Positions 1-6,198 of a DNA stretch of 6,354 bases are shown here, one piece after another. Below the pieces are notes generated by a model, which saw nothing but the letters and a program-made list of their open reading frames with translations, had not been told where the DNA came from and did no database searches. The stretch comes from Rickettsiales bacterium (GTDB lineage Bacteria > Pseudomonadota > Alphaproteobacteria > Rickettsiales > JALZUV01). Both the position numbers and the translations under genes were made by a program. Every line of letters begins with the position of its first letter. Within the stretch, counting starts at the first letter, position 1. The stretch lies in the NCBI GenBank assembly GCA_023301245.1, contig JALZUV010000059.1, positions 1 through 6,354 of the forward strand. Reading direction: 5' to 3'.

Positions 1-1148
1 TCTTCTTGGTTGGTGCGGCAATGTGCGCCCAGCCCTTCGATGATGGTGGGCTCGATGAAGTAACCCTCGGCGCAACGGCCTTCGACAATACGGCGTTTGC
101 CGCCCGTCAAAATCATGCCACCTTCTTGCTTAGCGAGTTCAACATAGCTCAACACTTTTTCCATATGGTCTTTAGATACGGTTGCGCCATGCTGGGTTGA
201 TGGTTCTAGTGGGTCGCCGATTACGATGTTATTGGCGCGCTCAACAAAGGCAGCTTTAAATTTATCATAGATAGTTTTTTGCACTAAAATGCGCGAGCCG
301 CATAAGCACACTTGCCCTTGGTTGGCGAATGCTGCCATTTGTACGCCTGCGAGCATCTGCTCCCAATCGGCATCGTCAAAGATAATGGCAGGGTTTTTAC
401 CGCCAAGTTCTAGCGATATTTTTTTAAGCTGTTTGGCCGCACCGCTATAAATGGTCGTGCCTGTTTCAGTACCGCCTGTGAAGGAGATGGCGCGAATATC
501 AGGATGCTCTGTGATTGCCGCCCCAACGCTAGCCCCACGACCATGTAAAATATTCACAACGCCTTTAGGGAAACCTGCTTCGTTGAGCAATTCGGAAAGC
601 ATAAAGGCAGTCATGGGTGTTACTTCGGAAGGTTTCGCAATAACGCAGTTACCTGCGGCAAGTGCTGGCGCTAATTTCCAAGTAAATAATAATAACGGTA
701 AATTCCACGGAGAAATGACCGATACGATGCCGATAGGTGCGCGCAACGTGTAACTATAAGAGGCTGGCTTCTTAAATTCTTCGCCACCAAACTCCAACGC
801 CGCATCGGCGAAAGCGCGAAGGTTGGCGATGCCGCGTGGCACGTCCACTTTACCTGCAAGTGATACAGGTTTGCCATTATCAATCACTTCGGCGCGAATG
901 AAATCCTCTTGCTTGGCGGTCATTAAATCGGCCAGCTTATTTAGCATTGCGGCGCGTGCGTGGGGGGTGGTTTTGCGCCATGCGGGCCATGCGGCTTGGG
1001 CGGCTTTTACGGCGGCATCAACATCAGTCGCATCGGAATTTGCTATTTGGCTATAAACCGCTCCCGTTGCAGGCTCAATATTATCAATGAAATTGCCTGC
1101 CGCTGGCGCGACAATTTGACCATCAATAAAATTGAGAATTTGTCGCAT
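1..1148 (-). CDS. 2-aminomuconate semialdehyde dehydrogenase (ALDH8-type), C-terminus cut by window edge
   Basis: This is an NAD-dependent aldehyde dehydrogenase, most likely oxidising 2-aminomuconate 6-semialdehyde (or the related 2-hydroxymuconate semialdehyde) to the acid in the cytoplasm. The 382 visible codons cover about four fifths of a family member of roughly 480-490 residues. Visible motifs are SPWNLP with the oxyanion Asn149, KPSE at 172-175, FTGGTETG at 223-230, LELGGK with general base Glu247, and GQVCLCGSR with the catalytic Cys281. Arg111 in NLRAFAD probably corresponds to the substrate-carboxylate Arg described for bacterial aminomuconate semialdehyde dehydrogenase. From memory, FANQGxxCLCxSRIxVQKxIY closely matches human ALDH8A1. 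The window ends at TNQE, just before the expected EEIFGP motif. The ATG at 1148 lies 2 bases after the stop of the dehydrogenase gene with only a weak AGG upstream, so translation is probably coupled. The family call is firm. The exact substrate is inferred from the residues and the adjacent tryptophan dioxygenase; 2-hydroxymuconate semialdehyde is the main alternative. Confidence 0.88.
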   Translation of the reverse strand, partial: MRQILNFIDGQIVAPAAGNFIDNIEPATGAVYSQIANSDATDVDAAVKAAQAAWPAWRKTTPHARAAMLNKLADLMTAKQEDFIRAEVIDNGKPVSLAGKVDVPRGIANLRAFADAALEFGGEEFKKPASYSYTLRAPIGIVSVISPWNLPLLLFTWKLAPALAAGNCVIAKPSEVTPMTAFMLSELLNEAGFPKGVVNILHGRGASVGAAITEHPDIRAISFTGGTETGTTIYSGAAKQLKKISLELGGKNPAIIFDDADWEQMLAGVQMAAFANQGQVCLCGSRILVQKTIYDKFKAAFVERANNIVIGDPLEPSTQHGATVSKDHMEKVLSYVELAKQEGGMILTGGKRRIVEGRCAEGYFIEPTIIEGLGAHCRTNQE

Positions 1149-1150
1149 CT

Positions 1151-1924
1151 TTATAGGCAACCTGTACGGCCACCATCGACAGGCATGTTAATTCCATTCA
1201 CATAGGCAGCAGCGGGGCTTGCGAGAAATGACACCGCAGCGGCGAGTTCTTCGGGCTTGCCAAAGCGGCCAGCGGGGATGATGGCTTTTTCTGACACAAT
1301 CACCTCATCAACCGTCTTGCCAAGTTTGGCGGCTTTGCCTTCGAATATTTCAGATAGGCGGTCAGTATCGGTTGCACCGGGCAGTACGTTATTTACTGTA
1401 ATGCCAAATTCAGCCACTTCGCCAGCCAAGGTTTTTGCCCAGTTAGCCACCGCACCACGGATGGTGTTGGATACACCCAACCCTTTAAGTGGCAACTTAA
1501 CTGAAGTTGAAATGATGTTGATAATACGGCCATAACCTTCAGCCTTCATGCCCTCAAGCACGGCTTGAGTCATCGCGTGGTTACCAAGAAGATGCTGCGT
1601 GAAAGCAGCAAGAAACTGGTCAGCCGTGGCTTTGTGAACAGGGCCAGCAGGTGGGCCGCCGCTGTTATTAACGAGGATATGCGCAGGACCATGCGTTTGC
1701 AGATGGTCGCTTACAATTTTTGAAAGCTCATCTGTTTTAGCAGCATCGGCGACTAGCACATGATGCCCCTCGCCTGCCAAACTTGCTTTAACCTTCTCTA
1801 ACGCATCGCCATTGCGAGCCAGTAGCGTTACTGTTGCGCCTTGTTCGGCCAGTGCAATCGCGGAGGCACGGCCAATGCCTTTACTTGCGCCACAAACAAT
1901 GGCGTGTTTTCCTGTTAACGTCAT
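1151..1924 (-). CDS. divergent short-chain dehydrogenase/reductase (SDR) family protein of the tryptophan-catabolic block
   Basis: This 257-residue Rossmann-fold protein has the usual length of a classical SDR. The dinucleotide-binding loop is present as CGASKGIG (11-18), with Cys in place of the usual Thr, and NNSG (86-89) replaces NNAG. The catalytic tetrad is not canonical. The expected YxxxK reads SNTIR (152-156), so Tyr is Ser152 and Lys is Arg156, and the tetrad Asn position appears to be His111. Ser139 or Ser141 in INIISTS may retain the Ser position. LPGATDTD (181-188) and the C-terminal PVDGG (248-252) are normal for the fold. This pattern matches what I recall of the BKR-like SDR subgroup noted for lacking a perfect tetrad, so the change is probably ancestral and not recent decay. 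The ATG overlaps the dioxygenase stop (ATGA) and follows a good AGGAG at 1932-1936. Automated tools would probably call it 3-oxoacyl-ACP reductase; I doubt that. The reaction is unknown; context suggests a role in kynurenine or aminomuconate metabolism. Confidence 0.85.
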   Translation of the reverse strand: MTLTGKHAIVCGASKGIGRASAIALAEQGATVTLLARNGDALEKVKASLAGEGHHVLVADAAKTDELSKIVSDHLQTHGPAHILVNNSGGPPAGPVHKATADQFLAAFTQHLLGNHAMTQAVLEGMKAEGYGRIINIISTSVKLPLKGLGVSNTIRGAVANWAKTLAGEVAEFGITVNNVLPGATDTDRLSEIFEGKAAKLGKTVDEVIVSEKAIIPAGRFGKPEELAAAVSFLASPAAAYVNGINMPVDGGRTGCL

Positions 1925-3006
1925 GCGGCTGCTCCTGAGTTATAATGATAATGCATTTGTTTGCTGACTTCCTCTGGCAATTTTGGCAGAGATTTTGACG
2001 GAATAAGATAAGCGTTCAGCGCGAAAACATCGGTAAAGATACGATGTTCGGCTACGGTGCGCAGCAGATATTCATAGCCTGACGAGCCACCTGTACCCAT
2101 GCCCATACCTACCATACGCTGCACCATTAATGCATGACGAAAACGCCAACGAGCCAGCAACTCATCCACATCCATAATCTGTTTTAGCAGGTTGAACGGC
2201 GCTTGCAGCACGGGCTGTTCGCGGTAAATGGTAATGAATAACGCCGCTTTAAGCGCCTTATAGCTCATGCGCCATGGGCTCTTCTCATTTTGCTCCGCAT
2301 CGAAGATACCTTCGAATTTCTGGCGGCCACGGTCTAAAGATTTCAGCTCATTTTCTAGCGCCTCACCTTTTAGGTTCGCGTTCGCTTCCGTCAACTTATC
2401 ATCGAACATTTTATAAACGGCGGTTCGGTAATCATCCCAAAAATTATAGTCACCTAGCTCCACAAATGGGGTGCGACTTAGCCAGCTATCTAGCTGCTCA
2501 AACAAGCTGAGCGAGTTTTCAGCTTTAGCGATAGACTTCTGACTTTCCGATAATAAATCTGCATCGAATTCACCGTGGAATACGGGAATACGGTCTTTAC
2601 GCAACAAACCAAGGCGCGTTTCAATTAAGCGGAACTGCAAGCTTTGAAAACCTGAGGCCGTGGTAAGATACTCGCGGAAATCAGTAAAAGATTGCGAAGG
2701 CATCGTTTCCAGCACATCAATCATGCTTTCCATCTGTTTGAAAATTTCAACAATACGGTTCAGATACATGGCAATGGGTTGCATGTCTGATTCATCCATT
2801 TTATCGCCCGCAAAACGGCCTTGAATATCGTCCAGCTCGAACAGAATTTGCTTAAACCATAGCTCATACACTTGGTGGAACTGAATGAATAACATTTCAT
2901 CATGCACGGGGTTACCCGCTGCGGTGCTTTGCGGATGCTGCGCCCCTAATACCTTATCGATATTTAGATACTCACCATATTGATCCCATGCGGGTTTTTT
3001 GCTCAT
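1921..3006 (-). CDS. kynA: tryptophan 2,3-dioxygenase (heme), long form
   Basis: This cytoplasmic heme enzyme inserts O2 into L-tryptophan to give N-formyl-L-kynurenine, the first step of the kynurenine pathway. The key regions are all visible: LFIQFHQVYELWFKQ with distal His44, SGFQSLQFR with substrate-binding Arg126, WRFRHALMVQRM with the proximal heme ligand His291, and GTGGSSGYEYL with Thr305 in the loop that closes over the substrate. At 361 residues it is clearly longer than the roughly 270-300 residue KynA of typical proteobacteria. Its C-terminal part (TVAEHRIFTDVFALNAYLIP) and the central insert around 140-250 follow the animal TDO layout instead. The ATG at 3006 is preceded by AGGA at 3012-3015 with a 5-base spacer. 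It lies 38 bases after purT and overlaps the next gene by 4 bases (ATGA), so it is probably co-transcribed with both. Downstream genes for an SDR and an aminomuconate-semialdehyde dehydrogenase indicate a catabolic role. Confidence 0.95.
   Translation of the reverse strand: MSKKPAWDQYGEYLNIDKVLGAQHPQSTAAGNPVHDEMLFIQFHQVYELWFKQILFELDDIQGRFAGDKMDESDMQPIAMYLNRIVEIFKQMESMIDVLETMPSQSFTDFREYLTTASGFQSLQFRLIETRLGLLRKDRIPVFHGEFDADLLSESQKSIAKAENSLSLFEQLDSWLSRTPFVELGDYNFWDDYRTAVYKMFDDKLTEANANLKGEALENELKSLDRGRQKFEGIFDAEQNEKSPWRMSYKALKAALFITIYREQPVLQAPFNLLKQIMDVDELLARWRFRHALMVQRMVGMGMGTGGSSGYEYLLRTVAEHRIFTDVFALNAYLIPSKSLPKLPEEVSKQMHYHYNSGAAA
1932..1936 (-). promoter_or_regulatory. ribosome binding site of the SDR gene, inside the end of kynA
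   Basis: AGGAG on the minus strand lies 7 bases before the ATG at 1924 and inside the last codons of the dioxygenase gene. With the ATGA stop/start overlap, this supports the SDR start and implies translational coupling of the two genes. Confidence 0.7.
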
Positions 3007-3039
3007 AATTTTCCTGCCCTTATTGTCCTAAAGATATAG

Positions 3040-3052
3040 CTGCCTTAGGCAG
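3040..3052. other. small hairpin over the purT stop codon
   Basis: CTGCC-TTA-GGCAG is a perfect inverted repeat with a 5-base stem and 3-base loop. The loop on the minus strand is the TAA stop codon of purT. No T-run follows on the minus strand, so it does not look like an intrinsic terminator for this operon. On the plus strand TTTT follows, but no plus-strand gene is present to terminate. It could affect mRNA stability or attenuate expression between purT and kynA, or be chance. Confidence 0.35.
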
Positions 3053-4241
3053 TTTTAGCAATCTCTGTGGTAACAACTGCTTGCGAAGCGGTACGTGCCT
3101 TCTTGCGAGCCTCATCAATTGAGTTGCCTTGCGCGACGGCCACTCCCATACGGCGGCGGCCTTTTACCTCTGGCTTACCAAATAAGCGCAAGATTGTATC
3201 GGGCTGCGAGAGCGCAGCTTCTAGATTCGAAAATTCTAATTGATTACTGTTACCTTCCACTAAGATTACGCTAGAGGCACTTGCGCCCAGTTGCTTAATT
3301 TGCGGAATTGGTAAGCCTAAAATTGCACGAACATGTAACGAAAATTGCGATAAATTTTGCGACATGAGCGTGACTAAACCTGTGTCATGCGGGCGCGGCG
3401 ATACTTCGTTAAAATACACATTATCGCCCTGCACAAATAGCTCTACGCCAAATACTCCATGCCCGCTTAAGCCCTGCGTAATGGCCCCTGCAATACGCTC
3501 TGCTTCTGCCAACGCCTTATCGGACATTGGCTGCGGTTGCCAGCTTTCGCGGTAGTCGCCATCTTCTTGCCGATGGCCAATGGGCGCGCAAAAGCTTGTG
3601 CCATCTTTATGACGTACCGTCAGCAGCGTAATTTCGTAATCAAACGGCACAAAGCCTTCGACAATAACCGTGCCTGCAGCACCACGCGCACCTTGTGCGG
3701 CATAGTCCCATGCTTTTTGAATATCCGCCGCAACGCGGATAACCGATTGCCCCTTGCCTGACGAACTCATAACAGGCTTAACAACGCAAGGAATTCCCAC
3801 TTGCTGCACGGCATTTTTGAATGTTTCTCCATCGCTCGCAAATTGATAGGGCGATGTTCGTAAACCCAGTTCTTCAGCAGCTAAACGGCGAATACCTTCG
3901 CGGTTCATGGTCAGCTTTGTCGCGCGTGCGGTGGGTATAACGGTGAAGCCTTCAGCCTCTAATTCCAACAATGCATCCGTTGCAATGGCTTCAATTTCTG
4001 GCACGATTAGATCAGGTTTTTCAAGCTCGATAATACGACGAAGCTCTGCACCATCGAGCATCGAAAGCACGTGGCTACGATGCGCCACTTGCATGGCAGG
4101 AGCATTAGCATAACTATCCAACGCTATCACTTCGACACCTAGCGCTTGCAGCTCTAAAGCCAGCTCTTTCCCAAGTTCGCCCGAGCCACAGAGCACAACC
4201 TTCTTTGCGGTGTTTGATAGTGGTGTTCCGATTGTGGTCAT
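3045..4241 (-). CDS. purT: formate-dependent phosphoribosylglycinamide formyltransferase (GAR transformylase 2)
   Basis: PurT is an ATP-grasp enzyme that joins free formate to glycinamide ribonucleotide (GAR) using ATP, making FGAR in the third step of de novo purine synthesis without needing 10-formyltetrahydrofolate. The 398 residues align almost without gaps to the 392-residue E. coli protein as I remember it. Visible are the GAR-binding GSGELGKE (19-26), VPEIEAIAT (80-88), TMNREGIRRLAAEEL (111-125), the ATP-grasp KPVMSSSGKGQ (155-165), IVEGFV (193-198), GHRQEDGDYRESWQPQ (222-237), the metal ligands Glu267 and Glu279 (FNEVSPRPHDTG), and RLFGKPE (352-358). No key residue appears lost. The ATG at 4241 has TAAGG 7 bases upstream, overlapping the htpX stop, and the two genes are only 9 bases apart. 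The tryptophan dioxygenase gene follows 38 bases downstream; its pathway releases formate, PurT's substrate. Confidence 0.97.
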   Translation of the reverse strand: MTTIGTPLSNTAKKVVLCGSGELGKELALELQALGVEVIALDSYANAPAMQVAHRSHVLSMLDGAELRRIIELEKPDLIVPEIEAIATDALLELEAEGFTVIPTARATKLTMNREGIRRLAAEELGLRTSPYQFASDGETFKNAVQQVGIPCVVKPVMSSSGKGQSVIRVAADIQKAWDYAAQGARGAAGTVIVEGFVPFDYEITLLTVRHKDGTSFCAPIGHRQEDGDYRESWQPQPMSDKALAEAERIAGAITQGLSGHGVFGVELFVQGDNVYFNEVSPRPHDTGLVTLMSQNLSQFSLHVRAILGLPIPQIKQLGASASSVILVEGNSNQLEFSNLEAALSQPDTILRLFGKPEVKGRRRMGVAVAQGNSIDEARKKARTASQAVVTTEIAKTA

Positions 4242-4250
4242 TATCTTACC

Positions 4251-5147
4251 TTACGCCGCAGACGACCATGGCCCTGCGGAATTATCCTGCCCTTGAACGT
4301 CATTATCCATCAACCGCAATCGGCGGATACGCTCGGCGGGATCAGGATGCGTTGAAAACATTTTACGTAAACCTGAAGGAAGGAACGGGCTAAAAATAAA
4401 TAGATGCGCCGTTTCAGGGTTTCTCTCTGCCGCTTGATTAGCAATGCGTGGCGCAGTATTGGAAATTTTCTCCAACGCATCGGCCAAGTCATGAGGTTTA
4501 CCACTAATTTCCGCGCCTACACGATCAGCTTCATATTCACGAGTACGCGAAATCATCATTTGCACCAGCATAGCAGCCATGGGGGCTAATAGTGACGCGG
4601 CAATGGCCATAATCGGGTTACGCCCCCTGCCGCTTTGACGACCACCACCAAAAAGACCGCCCATTTTGGCAAGCATTCCTAATGCGCCTGAAATTGTCGC
4701 CGTAATAGTCATAATCAGCGTATCGCGGTTTTTAATATGCGCCATCTCATGCGCAATAACACCCGCGACCTCATCCATCGAAAGCCTCTCAAGCAACCCT
4801 GTAGTCACCGCAACCGCAGCATGTTCGGGGTTACGACCCGTGGCAAATGCATTGGGCTGTGGGTTTTCAATAATATAAGCTTTTGGCTTTGGAATTTCAG
4901 CATTCTTGGCAAGTTGAATAATGATATCATCCAGCGGTTTTAGCTGCGCATCTTGCGGGTCAATGGGTTGCGCTTTATAAGCTTTCAACACCATTTTATC
5001 TGAATTCCAATAAGAGAAGGCATTCATTCCAAGTGCGATAACAAGAGCAATCATCGCGCCTGATGTTCCACCCATTGCCTGACCAATTGCCAAGAAACCT
5101 GCCGTCATCCCTGCCAGTAAAACTGTCGTCCGTAAGTAACCGTTCAC
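4251..5147 (-). CDS. htpX: HtpX, membrane-embedded zinc metalloprotease (family M48)
   Basis: HtpX is an inner-membrane endopeptidase that degrades misfolded membrane proteins, in E. coli alongside FtsH. From the GTG at 5147 it has 298 residues, close to the E. coli length of 293. Two N-terminal hydrophobic segments lie at about 5-25 and 28-46. The zinc motif HEMAH follows at 133-137 (His133, Glu134, His137), then two more hydrophobic stretches at about 143-160 and 178-200, and the third zinc ligand in EYEAD (Glu204, Asp208). The Gly- and Arg-rich loop at about 163-177 is typical. An upstream TTG at 5153 would add two residues, but AGAGAG at 5155-5160 lies 7 bases from the GTG and only 1 from the TTG, and GTG gives the family-like start MNGYLRT. 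It leads a close gene series with purT. A candidate housekeeping promoter lies upstream, and I found no convincing heat-shock promoter. Confidence 0.95.
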   Translation of the reverse strand: MNGYLRTTVLLAGMTAGFLAIGQAMGGTSGAMIALVIALGMNAFSYWNSDKMVLKAYKAQPIDPQDAQLKPLDDIIIQLAKNAEIPKPKAYIIENPQPNAFATGRNPEHAAVAVTTGLLERLSMDEVAGVIAHEMAHIKNRDTLIMTITATISGALGMLAKMGGLFGGGRQSGRGRNPIMAIAASLLAPMAAMLVQMMISRTREYEADRVGAEISGKPHDLADALEKISNTAPRIANQAAERNPETAHLFIFSPFLPSGLRKMFSTHPDPAERIRRLRLMDNDVQGQDNSAGPWSSAA

Positions 5148-5154
5148 AATCAAT

Positions 5155-5160
5155 CTCTCT
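5155..5160 (-). promoter_or_regulatory. ribosome binding site deciding the htpX start
   Basis: AGAGAG on the minus strand is the only purine-rich stretch near the start. It lies 7 bases before the GTG at 5147 and just 1 base before the TTG at 5153, so the GTG is preferred. It is a weak match to AGGAGG. Confidence 0.5.
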
Positions 5161-5179
5161 ATCGTTGTAATTGATGCTC

Positions 5180-5208
5180 AACATAGCCAAAAACCTCTCA
5201 ATAACCAA
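5180..5208 (-). promoter_or_regulatory. candidate sigma-70-type promoter for htpX and the genes after it
   Basis: On the minus strand, TTGGTT (5208-5203; CTTGGTT with the preceding base) and TATGTT (5185-5180) are exactly 17 bases apart, the ideal spacing. Transcription would start near 5173, giving a leader of about 26 bases before the GTG at 5147. The -35 hexamer matches only TTG, and the -10 matches four of six bases, so this is a suggestion from position and spacing. Confidence 0.35.
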
Positions 5209-5259
5209 GAGAAATGGAAATCGGGTGGTTTCACTCAATCGGCAGAGGGGTATTCAAAC

Positions 5260-5275
5260 GCGATAGGCTTATCGC
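5260..5275 (-). terminator. hairpin after the mscS-type gene, possible weak terminator
   Basis: GCGATA-AGCC-TATCGC on the minus strand is a perfect 6-base stem with a 4-base loop, starting 15 bases after the channel gene's stop codon. The following bases are GTTTGAATA, which is a poor U-tract, so termination would be inefficient at best. It may mark the 3' end of the channel transcript or only protect it. Confidence 0.35.
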
Positions 5276-5290
5276 AAAATCACGCACTCA

Positions 5291-6196
5291 TTAGCTCGCT
5301 TTTTTGACAATTTCCACCACATGCGGGTAAGGAATCGTAATGCCACCTTTATCGAACGCTTCTTTCACGGCCTTAATAAGATCAAACCGCACATCCCAAT
5401 AATTTTCAGGCTTGCACCAAACACGCATTTGAATATCAACAGAGCTATCATTTAAGCACATTACTTTTGCCCATGGAGCTTGCGGTTTATCCAACACGCG
5501 CTTGTCTTTTCTCGCGACCTTTTTGATAATGTCGATGGCCTTATCCATATCATCGCCATAATCAATACCAAAATCAACATCAACACGGCGCTTACCTAAT
5601 GAAGTGAAATTGCGAATGGTGTTTGAGCGCACCTCGCCATTAGAAACAATCACTTGAATATTATCTAACGTGCGTAAGGTTGTGTTGAACACATTGAGGT
5701 CTTCCACCGTGCCTTCTTGTCCTGCAATTTCGACATAATCGGCAACCTTATAAGGCCGCAATATTACCAGCAATAAGCCAGCAGCTACATTACTCATCGA
5801 GCCTTGTAATGCCAAACCAATTGCCAAGGTCATCGCCGCGAATATGCCGAGAATAGAAGCGACTTTTACCCCAAGAATAGACACAGCAATTAAAACCGTG
5901 GCAATAATCACGGCGTAACGTGCCATGGTCGCACTTAGCTTGCCAAGCGTAGTATCAATACGAGCATTATTTTGCGCCTGACGTTGAATAAAATTAAACA
6001 CACGGCGGGCGACGGCAGTACCAATCCAAAACACTACCAATGCTGCCACTAATTTCAGCACATAGCCTGGAGCTTGTTCGACGAGCCATTGTTGAATTTC
6101 GGGCACAAGTGCCTGTAAACCTTCTGATGAAAAATCAATGGCAGGGGCTTCGACATCCGTCGTGGTAGTGTCTATTTTTTGCGTTGCATCAGTCAT
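5291..6196 (-). CDS. MscS-family small-conductance mechanosensitive channel
   Basis: This is a homo-heptameric inner-membrane channel that opens under membrane tension to release solutes during hypo-osmotic shock. The 301 residues compare with 286 in E. coli MscS, and the layout is the minimal three-helix type. A soluble, Thr- and acid-rich N-terminus covers about 1-40. Hydrophobic helices follow at about 44-64 (TM1) and 92-112 (TM2), then the pore helix TM3 at about 116-148. TM3 carries LAIGLALQGSMSN, in which Leu124 and Leu128 match the E. coli gate residues Leu105 and Leu109, and Gln131-Gly132 matches the TM3 kink. The beta domain contains RPYKVADYVEIAGQEGTVE (147-165) and IVSNGEV (183-189). 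The alpha/beta vestibule and the barrel end with ITIPYPH (286-292). The ATG at 6196 has AGGAG at 6207-6211 with a 10-base spacer. It starts 2 bases after a second MscS-type gene, so the two are surely one transcription unit. Confidence 0.95.
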   Translation of the reverse strand: MTDATQKIDTTTTDVEAPAIDFSSEGLQALVPEIQQWLVEQAPGYVLKLVAALVVFWIGTAVARRVFNFIQRQAQNNARIDTTLGKLSATMARYAVIIATVLIAVSILGVKVASILGIFAAMTLAIGLALQGSMSNVAAGLLLVILRPYKVADYVEIAGQEGTVEDLNVFNTTLRTLDNIQVIVSNGEVRSNTIRNFTSLGKRRVDVDFGIDYGDDMDKAIDIIKKVARKDKRVLDKPQAPWAKVMCLNDSSVDIQMRVWCKPENYWDVRFDLIKAVKEAFDKGGITIPYPHVVEIVKKAS

Positions 6197-6198
6197 TT

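Noticed and set aside
451..753. 100-codon open frame on the plus strand
   Set aside because: It is fully antisense to the aldehyde dehydrogenase, whose motifs are intact. The translation shows no recognisable domain and there is no ribosome binding site, so it is a shadow frame.
960..1535. Plus-strand open frames opposite the ALDH start and the SDR gene
   Set aside because: They are low-complexity translations antisense to well-supported genes, with no family resemblance.
1151..1924. SDR gene as a decaying pseudogene because of its missing catalytic residues
   Set aside because: The frame is intact at full family length with good start signals, and the substitutions match a known divergent subgroup, so it appears to be maintained.
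3040..3056. Intrinsic terminator between purT and kynA
   Set aside because: The hairpin lacks a T-run on the minus strand, where the genes are. The TTTT occurs only on the plus-strand side, where there is no gene.
4996..5238. 80-codon minus-strand frame reaching into the gap upstream of htpX
   Set aside because: Most of it overlaps the htpX N-terminal coding region in another frame. The composition is unlike a protein domain and no ribosome binding site fits its start.
5148..5290. Heat-shock (sigma-32) promoter for htpX
   Set aside because: TTTGAATACCCC near 5249-5259 contains pieces like both elements, but they are adjacent and not separated by the needed spacer, so it does not form a promoter.
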